From positions 9,817,072 through 9,881,071 of the forward strand of contig OW285189.1 in the NCBI GenBank assembly GCA_935421135.1: 64,000 nt of DNA. Direction: 5' to 3'. The notes under the pieces were generated by a model. It was not told the DNA's origin and made no database searches. It was given only the letters and a program-made list of their open reading frames with translations. Within the stretch, counting starts at the first letter, position 1; every line of letters begins with the position of its first letter. This DNA is from Bugulina stolonifera. Lineage: Eukaryota > Bryozoa > Gymnolaemata > Cheilostomatida > Bugulidae. The translations under genes and the position numbers were made by a program. Positions 25,880-36,822 of this stretch are shown piece after piece.

Positions 25880-26600
25880 GTCCAGTTAAACTGTGCCCCA
25901 CTGCATTTCATTTTCAGTGTACAATCTTTGGCCAAAGACCCTCCGATGAGATAAAAAGCAGCGGAACCCTGTATTAAAGATCTCAGCTCTAACATCTCTC
26001 ACAGTTCGCGGCCAAAAGGAGTATTTTTATGTAAGGAATATAGAAATTCCCAAAACAATATCCAACACCATACAACCATATTCTGGTACTAGTCGAACTA
26101 ATGAGGTACATGCAATCTTCCTTGTTCTTCGATCCGCATCCCTATGTACTCTTCCGAGCATTCCAATTGATTTCTTTGCTTTTGTTTCAACTTTTTAAAA
26201 CCGTTTATTCCATTTGAGATCACATTGTAACTCTACTCCTAGATACGTCTCTGGCTACAGAGTGTAGAAGAGTTTTCATTATTTATTAACAGACTTGATT
26301 TTCCTCCAGAAAGATGATAGTATTTTTAGGATTAAAATTCATCTGCCGGGTGTTAGCCCAATCTTCAAGAGCAAGTAGATCTTGTTGTAGCATTAACCTG
26401 GTCTTGTGGGACATAAACTAAGGCATCGTCGGCAAAATCCTACATTGAGAATCATTTATTATTTATGCAGAGTAAAAACAGAAACTGCGGGACCCCAGTG
26501 GTAACATTTGCTTTTTGTAAACATCTTCCTCTCATTTGATTCACCACCTTGGAGAAGAAACTTCTGCAGGAAAGTTGTAGCACACTTTGCCTTTATGTGA
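25880..26600 (-). pseudogene. Decayed LINE reverse transcriptase (CR1/jockey-like)
   Basis: Reading the minus strand across frames gives successive reverse-transcriptase landmarks: a GP remnant of the GVPQGSVLGP block, FADDALVYVPQDQ (the FADD catalytic box), LLALEDWANTRQMNFNPKNT, YLGVELQCDLKWNK, and KAKKSIGMLGRVHRDADRRT with LVRLVPEYGCMV. Several frameshifts and stops interrupt it, so it is inactive. The order of motifs is that of CR1/jockey-group elements. It lies in the interval between the divergent CARD-TPR gene and the 27.6-kb gene. Confidence 0.8.
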
Positions 26601-27640
26601 ACTTCTGCGGTGCTCGATTTTTCGAATACTTGGCTTATTATAATAATTATGTTATAGCTACTGAGATACCAAATTACTGACTTACCAAACTTTCAATCTC
26701 ATGTAGAAAAATTATAATGCTCAGATACAAATGTTGGCCGCCAGGAAACAGAGGAGATAGTGAAATTTAATTGAATTAAGTGTTATAAAGCTATAATATA
26801 TTATAATACATGTATAAATATAATACACATGCTAATGACATGCTTGATTCTATAACGTACTTCAATTAATGAAAAATGCCAAAGTTAAAGAAATTAAAAT
26901 TTACGACTTCCAACAGAGCATCAGTGAATATAGAAAAAGAATATAATATTAATATAATTATTGTTGTATAACTGAATAACAATACAATGAAAATTAAAAT
27001 GAAAATCAAAATGCTCTTTAGCCTAAGAGGCAACAGCCAACAACTAATTATAGAATGGAGTCATAGTCAAACGCGTTCAATTGATTGTTTTAACCTATGT
27101 TGCAAACTATGGCCCAAATACCATAAGAAACTTGAATAATATCTATTCCAGTATAAATAATAGCATTCATTCAAAAGCCTCCTTACAAGGAAATTCCCTA
27201 GCAACAGATAAACAAATATAACCGGAACGAATTTCATTTCTCACGCCATGTGAACATTGGATCACCGTAATAGCACAAATAAAAGAATTATTACTCACAT
27301 GAAATCTTCGTCGACAGGGTAATTCTTAGGTAAAGGGAGTCATTTAAATTTCAAGCAAATAACTAGCAGGTTAACGTGCAAAGGCGACCAAACCGAATAC
27401 AGGAAAGCACCTGCATATTCACGCAGGCGTGCGTTGAGTCTTATCCAGCCAATCAACATACAATTTAATTATTACTTTCGTTAGGTTTCTGCTTTCAGTT
27501 TGGCGAGAACAGACAACTCCTAGTTTTATGTCATATACCTTTTATATCATTATTTTACTCTGCAAGCTGGTTGAACTGAAGCTTATAATGCAGGTATAAT
27601 AAAATATTACACATTCAAAATATTGCAATGAGATCATAAC

Positions 27641-30600
27641 ATGAATCAAGGAAGCAGACAGACTGTAAGTTATGCTTTCACTACCTTACCTATGCTTGCA
27701 GGTTGCAGATATTGAGTATTGACTGCAATATTCCAGATATTATGGTGGCGTCGACCTTTGACAATAGTTCATATACATTCTATTAAAACTTTCCATTTCT
27801 TCATAATGGAACCTAACTAACATGGAACTAAAAAACTTATGGTTCTAAGCAATAATATCCCTGGCTCCAAGTCCCTGGTGCTCAATGATGAATTTCCATC
27901 AAACAGAAATATCATAATAATACATGTGTAGCCCTATACACTTGTATATATAGTGTCACTTCTAAATATGCCCATAACATTTACGTGCATATAAATTATG
28001 TACATCGATTATTTTATATTATTGTTCATACATAACATGTATCTGCTATTCAGTTCTACCAGACAGGGAACAAACTCTCTGGGAACAAGTTTCCTGTACC
28101 GTCCAAGAGACACCAGCTTGATACCTTTTTCAGTGTGGATTTGTCCACTCTTGAAGAGGTGAGAAGAGGTGACACAACTCCTTCGCTAGCTTTCCTACTG
28201 AAGACCAGCTTGGTTGCTAGATAAAATGTTGATTGCTTTGATTGATCAATTAAAAGAGACTTGATTCAATCAACATACTTTAGACCAGGGGTTCCTAACC
28301 CTTTTTTAACCCCTTAGCAGTCATGTAGCCATAGAGTTATCTCCCCTAGAGCAGGAACTCCCGTAAATTTTGCGATGCCACTTTTCATTCCTGGCGGCCA
28401 TGATGTGTTGGGGTAGTTACCGTTTGTTTACATTAGTTACCTACGCGCTGCTATGATTAGTTAGTCATTTAGTTAGTAGTCCAAATTTGTTTTTGCTACC
28501 AATTATCTAAAATTTTTTGCTGCACACATATTTTCCAATTATTTCAGACCAACATAATTATTATATTTATCATATTTTGTAACTTTGATAGTAACTGCAT
28601 GGTAATTGCAAATATTGTACATTAGTATATTAGTACGTCACAAAATTATTATTACACAGCTCCTAGTTCTAGTTATTTTGGCTTTCAGTAGGCAAGTTTA
28701 CTTTACTTAACAGCTGTAGCATTAAGTAACACTTTTACCTCAAATTAGAATACAGCTAAAGCTACTGTAGTTGTTAATTGTCCTACGTCCTATGGATTAT
28801 CCTGGTATCACATGATTGATAGAGTATAAATACTAATAGGTGTATTTCTATATGTAGAACAGATTTGCAGAAGTTGCATATTACAAATAAAAACATTTAT
28901 GTAGACAGACAAAACCAATTCATAACATGGAGTATAAATGCCAATATTTTGACCAAATCTATTTTAAATATTTACTGAATAAAAATAGCATAAGAACTCT
29001 TATTCAATATTTAGAAGTCACTCCTTGCCATTCTTAGGAATAAGATCAGCCAGCTCTTCAAAATTCACAGCATCAGCACAGATCAATATTCTGTCTAGTA
29101 GACCTATATTAGGAAATTGATACCAGATAAATAAATGCTTCACGCTTACCACACATGAAACATGTTCAATGCCTACTGTCCTACCATAACAGAACAGCTA
29201 TTAGTAGTTACATGATTCTTGCCAAATTGGCATCACATTATATCAGAGTAAAATAAAGTACGATTTCGATAAGACATATATGTTGATATAGTTGATCACT
29301 CTGGATGTTACCTATGAATTAAATCCATAACAGCTCTATAATAGACGACAGAAATCTACCAAGTAGCCTACATTCTCACACATATATACAAAACAACAAG
29401 CCTTAATTAAATCAAGCATCTCATTTTAACCGTGAAACCCATTTCTAATTGGAAAGCAGTTGTTACAGTTTGTGTGCACGAGTCCCATGAAAAGAGTTCA
29501 TAATCATAACCTACTTGATGGGTATGATGGATGAGCACCACACATAGAGTTGTGGCAATGTGCATCGTGGTATCCAGATTTCACTTTAATCTCCAACCTA
29601 TAGATAAAAAAATCAATGCTACAACTCAACCTGCACCTATTCTATTGCAGGTAGAAAGGCTAAGAAAGTTGTGGTTAAACAAACTGTTACTAAGAAATTA
29701 AATAAATGACGTAGGCCTATAAACTTGCATAAGACTATTCAATGTTCTACATTATAATGTTTAATGACTAATTAACAGCCCTAATAAATTTAGATTTTTC
29801 CTTCCATATCATCTTTCCTTTCAGTTATAGTTTAGCTTGAAACCATTCTAAGATTATGCTAAGCTGGTGTAGATCTTTGATTATAATGTATTTAGGCTAT
29901 TAACTGCGCTATGCAATTAGATACTACAAAGCCTCGGAATCAAACTATAGACAGGAATGGACAAAGGAAAGTTCACATCGACATCTGCGAAACAAAGTCA
30001 TAGTTTATAGATTTCTTAAATAAATTTCCTAGCAATATAAAGGTAGCCTATACTAACATTCAAAGTAATGCTGATAGGCCTATAGCACAATTACAATAAT
30101 TATAATCATAATAGGCCTATTACACTTATTATCACAAAAAAATTAATTTACAATCACAAATATTAATATTATAAAATAATTATATAAATATAATCAATCC
30201 AATGATAAACATGTTCATGTTGATTAAATAGTCTATGGAAATCACCTGAATTAATAAAATAATAGTTAGTAGGTATAGTCACTGATCTGATGAGTGAGTG
30301 TTTTTGATCTGTGACTATTGTAATAAACTGCTAGTGAGTCGCGATCACAACTTCACCTGATAGTATTACTATATTTACTACGTAGTAGTAGCCTATTACC
30401 ATTACTATAGGTAGGTACAGCAGTGACAGTGGAGTGAGCAAAGTTAATTTAACTCAGCCTCAATCAATCAATCAATAACAGTACCGAGAGATTCCACTAT
30501 AACTAGATAAATGAATGTGCTTATTAATTTTAAACAATGATACTTGCTATAACTTCTGGGCTAATTAAAATTATTATACTATTTATTATGGAGTAAATTT

Positions 30601-33600
30601 TTAATTTTACAACAACAATATTTCTACAATAATAATAGAATAAATAACTACTAATAAATAAGAATTGAATTTATTTCATTGTCTTTCCAGTTCCAACTCA
30701 CAGCAACCGTACTGTATTCCTACTAACCACACTGTTAGTCCAGAGAAACCCAAAGTATACTCTTACAATTACATCAATGTTAACTATATGAGATTGTATA
30801 ACTATTGTTCCAGGAATGCCATTAGTACAACTAGCTCCATGCTCATTTCTTGAAATAGACAGAATTGTCCGCGTGCTATTGAAAGTCCTTTATGGGTAGA
30901 TAATTCTGTACAATAAGCCTATCATGTTAGCGATTAGAGATTTTAATACCCAATAACATGCGGCTTTATTTTGGTTAACCAATCAACGCATTCACAGATT
31001 TTCTACTGATATACGCTGCCGCGCTAGTCGGTTACTAGTATTATTTGGTCGAGTAAACATTCATTCTTATTTCTCTGTAAAGTCCTATTTTACAAAGAGA
31101 TTTTTAAAATCATTATCATTATGAAAAAGCAGAGATGTTACTAAACAGTTTAGATATAAATTCAAAACATTTTACACAAATAGTATTTGTAAATAACAGC
31201 GTTGAAAAGTTTTATGTTTTATATATAATTGTAATGGTAACTAATGTAAACAAACGGACGAAATCCCCATCGCATCATGGCCGCCCGTGGGGAAAACTGG
31301 CATCAAGTGACCAATCGGCGTTTAATAGCGGAAAATTTTTGAGTTCCTGCTCTATGGGGTGTTACCTCTATGCATGTAGCAAACAACGTACCCCTCTGTA
31401 AAACTGTGTTTAAAGTAGTACAAGATTCAAAATATAGGTATTTTAGTAAGTTCATATTTTGGGCTTCAAAATGATATGCAACTTGACTTGGTTGAACATG
31501 TACAAATGGCTGTATTTGAACCAGGGCTTAAAGTGTACCGGAACGCACCGGAACGCCGTTCTGGTAAGAATTTATTAGAGCTATTCTTACAGGAACGCGT
31601 TCCGGTTGCATTTTCAGTACACTAACTAGTCTACTAGTTGTTTTAGGAAAGGTATAGCTCCATTACTAACTACAGCCAGTCAGACCGCCCTCGTTCGAAA
31701 CGTTTATAGGTCGCTAACTTACTCAATTGAATAAAGTCATTAATGGGTGTCTGAAGTATTTTCCATTTTAATATTAATATCTCCTACACATTAGCACATG
31801 AAAATTAGGTGACAATATGTGTGGCAAACATTTCTATATTAGAAGATCCAAAGCACTACTGTTTACTCAAAAATACATAACATTTTAAATATTGACAGGA
31901 AAACAAGGGAGACAAATCTAAACAGCTAAACTTCTCAAACATTTTCTGCAAGCACCTTCCAACACTGGCTCAATACCACTCTTCTAAACAGAAATGTAGA
32001 TATAACTATTATATTTATTAAATGTTTGTTTATACACAGAGAACAGGAGTTAGTAAAAAATATTTATTGTAAAAACATCTTATCGATGTGCTACTTCTTT
32101 GAATTTAGCCAGATATAAGCAGACTTCCTGTTTGATAGTGAAAGTCATGTAATGTTGATGCGTTCCTGTAAAAGTAATGTTGATGCGTTCCTGTAAAAGT
32201 AATGTTGATGCGTTCCTGTAAAAGTAATGTTGATGCGTTCCTGTAAAAGTAATGTTGATGCGTTCCTGTAAGAAAAATTTTACACTTTAAGCCCTGATTT
32301 GAACCCCAAAAATCGTTGAAATATAGTGATTTTGTAAAAGCTCAGGAATTTTTGCCAGGAATTTCCAACTATTCATTGATGTCACTTGTCTGTTTAGTAT
32401 GAAAGAGCATCCACATAGTTGAACAAAGAAACAAAGACAACCAATGAGAGAGTGTTAGTTATAAATAGGTCAATTGTTACCATTGTTACTGTGGGAATAA
32501 TGCTGTTTACAATATTATAGTTTAGTTTATTGTACTAGTGCACATGACTAGTTGACCTATTAAAACCAATTGTAAGCAAGCCCATGTTCATTGAAAAATT
32601 TCAGCAAATCATCGGGACGAAAGTAGAATCCCCTTTACACATTAGTAGTTGAAGAATTAAGCTATGTACATGTTGCATGAATACTAAATATAGACCAGTG
32701 ATTCATAGTAATTTGCATTAGAACAATCAGTGTTTGCGCGGCTCATAGAACTAGTAGTCAACGTGCCGCTTGATTGCACTAGTGATAACCTGAACAAGTG
32801 ACGTCACTTATTCACCTATTGTTGAATAGCTGAGCATTTTTGGCAATATATACAGTCTGATTACACTGAAGTAAATAAAGTAAATATAGTCAATTTGCAT
32901 ATCATCTTGAAGCTAAAAGTGTTACCTAACTGACTAGAATGGTCAAATCCTCAAAAATTGAATACTTTAATGAAGGAAATCTTTGGTTTAATTCGATTAA
33001 TATCATGTAAAGTTTATTAAAGTGCAGTATAGAGTGAAATTTTTGTTTATTAATTATTAATGATGACTACGCAATGTAACTTTCATTGATTGTAATGTTT
33101 TATGGCTTTCACACTGGTTTAGCTCAACTTCATTAATTGCACCAGTGAGCCATCTGATGTTCAGCTCAGTAATAGATAATGATAATTTATAATTGATGGT
33201 CAGTAACTGAAAATCACTGTTCAAAGTTTATTAAGTTGATAACTTGTTTTGTACCCCTAGATCTCTAAAATGTACTCCAGGTTGGGAATCTCTGCTTTAG
33301 ATAGACAGAAGTAACCCTGGATGGTCTCTCATACAGCCTAGAAGTAAAAAATGATAACATGGTTCTCTTGGCCGCTGGCTGTCTTGTGTTGAACAACCAG
33401 GAAGATATCCAAGAAGATAATCTTCAGATATACTCATGTAGCTACATATACGAAGAGACTGATTCAAAGCAAGGTAGATAACTTCTCATTGTACATCTAC
33501 ATGTACCATCTTCTCAGACTAACAGAAATAGTTTATCAGATCTCTTGATAGTCTGACCTACTTTGACTTGTGGATATAATAGAACAACTAGATTTCAGCT

Positions 33601-34206
33601 TTGAGTAACAAAGTAGGTGAAGTTGTGCACTCTTTAGAAGGTAATGTAACTCCAAATATAATTATTAGCTTTGTCCAACTGAAGCCATCCAGGCAATTAT
33701 AGGAATGAGGTGGTTGCTAGGCAACAAGCTGATTGTCTTTGATTAAAAGAATTTGAATGGTTGGGCAAGTCATATAGATGGGAGAAACCCTGAATGGTCT
33801 GTCAGAACAGAAATGATGGCATGGTTCAAGGACACTGGCTATCCTGTTGTGAACAATCAAGAATTGAAATACAAGAAGAATAATAAGCACCAGGTCTAGT
33901 TATGCTTCTGCAACCTGCATAGACTAGAAATAAGGTAATTAAATACAAATTTTTTTCATAGTAGCATGTCTGTTTGTATACTTTTTTTAATAATAATTGT
34001 AATATCACTGTAGGTAACATTTACCACCATTCCCAGTTAAACACTATTGTTTGGTTAGTCCGTACGTACGTATACAGTTTGTCTATTTAGTATCCACCAG
34101 TTGTCTTTGTTCAGATAGTTACAGCTACGGAATGATTACTATATTTTATTATTATAGTACAGACCACCAGACAGTGCTGGTGACCCTAGTTAATGTACAA
34201 GCCTAA
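27641..34206 (+). CDS. Unrecognised small spliced gene with a 5.1-kb transposon-filled intron
   Basis: Proposed exons: 27641-27664 (ATG, eight codons, ACT|gtaagt), 28054-28158 (GAG|gtgaga), 33305-33473 (CAAG|gtagat) and 34163-34206 (TAA stop); phases 0, 0 and 1 match, giving 113 residues. Exons 2 and 3 are the best supported: both are fully open with good codon texture (PVPSKRHQLDTFFSVDLSTL; EVTLDGLSYSLEVKNDNMVLL) and strong donors. The last exon is short and uncertain; a phase-0 exon-like stretch at 37127-37183 is an alternative end for another isoform. No domain is recognised. Exons 2-3 and their intron are repeated downstream as decayed copies (33570-36680), and the intron between them carries three nested hAT elements. 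The small size may mean that the original gene was longer and that the 3' exons have decayed. Confidence 0.45.
28330..31372 (-). mobile_element. Non-autonomous hAT-like DNA transposon, copy 2 (3043 bp), inverted relative to copy 1
   Basis: It is the reverse complement of 2800-5833 with few differences (single substitutions and small indels such as an extra CAAT unit near 30470). The termini are CATAGAGTTATC at the left and CATAGAGGTAAC on the reverse strand at the right. A perfect 8-bp direct repeat, CATGTAGC, flanks it (28322-28329 and 31373-31380). It is inserted inside the outer hAT element 44 bp from its left end. The ORF at 31135-31401 is the same sequence as the one at 2699-3037 and is not considered a gene. 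Confidence 0.88.
31522..32296 (+). mobile_element. hAT-type non-autonomous element (775 bp) nested in the outer element
   Basis: The termini are CAGGGCTTAAAGTGTA and its inverted copy TACACTTTAAGCCCTG, a perfect 16-bp inverted repeat. A perfect 8-bp duplication, ATTTGAAC, flanks it (31514-31521 and 32297-32304); the related fragment at 13906-14691 shows the empty site. Subterminal GGAACGC / GCGTTCC motifs occur near both ends. The interior has no long ORF and carries a five-unit minisatellite near its right end. Confidence 0.92.
32151..32275 (+). repeat. Minisatellite, five units of 25 bp
   Basis: Five units starting AATGTTGATGCGTTCCTGTA and ending AAAGT, four of them identical and the last ending AGAAA. 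The unit contains GCGTTCC, the subterminal motif of the host 775-bp element, so expansion placed many copies of a possible transposase-binding site at one end. Confidence 0.9.
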
Positions 34207-36680
34207 CTGATTGAACCGAAATGGGAGTCAGACAGCCTTTCTGGTAGAATGATGGGCAAACCCAGGATGACAACTCAGCCAATACAGATCGTAATATGCA
34301 AAACAACTTTCGAACCTTGAGATGGGCAGCTATGGAAACATATTTAAATGGAATCAAAGCTAAGAAAGGTAAGCAAAGTAAATCCACAAATAAACAAGTT
34401 TACACATAACATCTATTAATCTGATCACACAGACATAATATATGTACATATTCTATATGCTAGCATGTGTATAAACAGCATTGCAATACCATGAGTTTAT
34501 AGTATATAATACTATTACTACTACAGTGAAGTTATTCTACTTTACAGCACCACAATGTAGTGTATCATGCTGTAGCAATATCAGTGACGTCTTTATATTA
34601 TGTTGAACCTGTTTGTCGTTCATTTATAACCCCTGCCCAACCTTTTTCATCTTTTTTCGGGTTCATCTACTGTCTCTCTCTACACGGCACACGCAGACTT
34701 AAACTGGGTACCCTCCTACTTATTCTTAGGCTTGAGGTATAAATAGTAAAATACAATATTGCAATATGGTATAGACTTATTTCTAATTTTAATACTAAAT
34801 ATAGATTTGTCCACTCTTGAAAGGTGCGCAGTTGATAAAAATTTCAATTATTTCCAGATAATTTGGTTGGTTAGCAACCAGACAATAAAAGTGAAACAGT
34901 TACTAGGTAGCAAGTCGATTGTCTTTCATTAGTCAATTAAAAAGAGTTTGAATTGTTGGGAACATTATTCTGCATTTTAATTTAGATAAAGATTGAGCCA
35001 GCCCTGGGTGGTCTATAGTGTAGCAGCTGGATAGAGGTGTGCTCCTAGAACTGTCTTGTGATCTAGACAAACAAGAAGATATATTTACCAGAAAATTTAA
35101 TTGTATACCTGCATCGAGTCACAGTAAGGTAATTAATTACATGTAAAATTACTACATTCACAATTCTCGTTGTTTCTCTGTAGTCTTTGATCTTCTATCT
35201 GTATTCACATGTAAATTGTTATCCCATGGAAATTATATAATATTTATTCTATGTTATATTTTTCTAGCCATGTGTACCTACTATATATCGCACAGTTTGT
35301 CTGTTATTCATTCAGAGAATGGGTGCAATTCAAGCATGGAGTCACAGAATATCTCGATTGACGGATACCATTACAGTACTCACAACTCAAGTTACAGCGC
35401 AGCCATATCTGATTGGTGCAATACAAAGATTAGATGCCAGTGTTATAGAAGAATGAATAGAAAAGTCCAGCAAGACGGTGTAAATCATTGATACAAAACA
35501 AACGCAGCCCGACTCTCGGACCCTGGAGGTTCATTGGAAGGTAACTCGGACATCATCTGGTTGTCTCGAGATGGACAGCAATGGAAACAACGCCAGATGT
35601 TTAAATGGAATCAAAGCTCAGAAATGTAAGTCAGGTAAATCCACTAATAAACATGTTTGATTGTTTTATTTTGGTACCACTTATTCTTGCACCTTACTTT
35701 AGTTGACTTACATGTACATGTACATACTGATACTCATTACTTCTGCGCATGTACAAAATAGATTTAGATTCAGTTACCTTATTTAGAATACCATTATTCT
35801 ACACCTGATACAGTAATATCACTAAATAACTAGCCAATATGGACCCTATAATAAATCTGTTTGTGTGAGCATAGTGACATAACATATTTAGTTGAGTTTA
35901 GTAAATATTTGGAAAACAATAACTTTAAGATAGTAATTAATATAGAATTGTTCACTCTTCTAAAGGTAGCACTACTCCAAATAACGCTAGTTCATACTGA
36001 GACAAAACATTTTTGTTTGTTATCACACTAATAATAACAATAGAAATGAAACAGTTGCTAGGTAACAAGCTGAGTGTTTCTGATTTGTCTATTAAAAGAG
36101 GTTGAATTGTTGGGCAAATCATTCTGCATTCTAATTTAAATAAAAAAATTGAAGAAACATAAAGATAGTCTGTGCTCCTTGAACCGTGGGTACTCATAAG
36201 CTCTCAATAAATTTAGAGAAGACAACTTCTATTTATAATCAATAGCTATTCGCTTGTTTCATAGCAGCCTTTGTTCCTCTAACCTACATATCCTAGATCA
36301 TCCTTGCAAACAAATGCTACCTTGTGTAGCACACCAACTGATTTATTTATTATCCCTTGTATACTTACTCATACAGTTACATAGAAATATGGTCTGTTAT
36401 TCTAGCATGCAGTCACAGTACAGCACTGATGGTTCGAGACCAAACCTACCTGATTTAAACGATCGGAAAACAAGACAAGCGTTTTAGTAGAATGATGGAG
36501 AGACAGTTCAGTTCATACAGAGCAGCATGCATGACTCTCGGACCCTGGAGGTTCATATAGAATAAATTCAGACACCTGAATGTCTTGAGATGAACAGCTA
36601 TGGAAATACAGCCAGATACCCCAATAGAACTCAAAGCTAACAAAGGTAAGCAAGGTAAATCTACTAATAAACACAGTTTT
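33570..36680 (+). pseudogene. Three decayed tandem copies of an exon block (period about 1.2 kb)
   Basis: Three sets of matching landmarks recur. (i) DLSTLE-like stubs followed by a donor: 33628, 34803 and 35948 (compare the intact TTGTCCACTCTTGAAGAG at 28141). (ii) A conserved intron block with tgaaacagttgctaggtaac and gtctttgattagtcaattaa: 33708, 34895 and 36049. (iii) A CTGGATGG-TCT...TGGTTC exon: intact at 33305, degenerate at 33787 and 34996. (iv) A third block ending 'ctcggaccctggaggttca', 'gagatggacagc' and 'tggaatcaaagct': 34230-34375, 35512-35630 and 36535-36640, each followed by a gtaag-like donor and 'aaatccactaataaaca'. Copies b-d carry stops in every frame. They look like a tandemly duplicated gene segment, now noncoding. 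Confidence 0.6.
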
Positions 36681-36791
36681 CAGCAACACACTGTGTCATT
36701 CCTTTATCCTACTGACCATTTCAGCTGATGTTTTTCTCACAGTGGAGGAGAGGGGGCTACAATCTTGTCCACAACATCTGAACATGTCCAC

Positions 36792-36814
36792 CATAGAGTT
36801 ATCTCCCCTCTATG
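36792..36814. mobile_element. 23-bp relic of the 3-kb element with perfect 8-bp target duplication
   Basis: The sequence consists of the first 17 bp of the element's TTATC-type end (CATAGAGTTATCTCCCC) joined to the last bases of the other end (TCTATG). It is flanked by a perfect direct repeat, ATGTCCAC (36784-36791 and 36815-36822). It is thus an almost completely deleted insertion, or the product of an aberrant transposition in which only the tips were joined. Confidence 0.75.
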
Positions 36815-36822
36815 ATGTCCAC

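Larger units (their letters stand above)
28286..33294 (+). mobile_element. Outer hAT element (about 1.17 kb) containing two later insertions
   Basis: The ends are CAGGGGTTCCTAACC and, on the reverse strand, CAGAGATTCCCAACC, with a GTACCCCT block inside each end, a common hAT terminal layout. The flanks are CTTTAGAC (28278-28285) and CTTTAGAT (33295-33302), an 8-bp duplication with one mismatch. Within it lie a 3043-bp element (28330-31372) and a 775-bp element (31522-32296), each with its own target duplication. Removing these leaves about 1.17 kb without coding capacity. A fragment of the same family is at 13906-14691. Confidence 0.82.

Noticed and set aside
35216..35491. 91-residue plus-strand ORF
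   Set aside because: It lies inside the decayed tandem exon array and its frame is not kept in the other copies.
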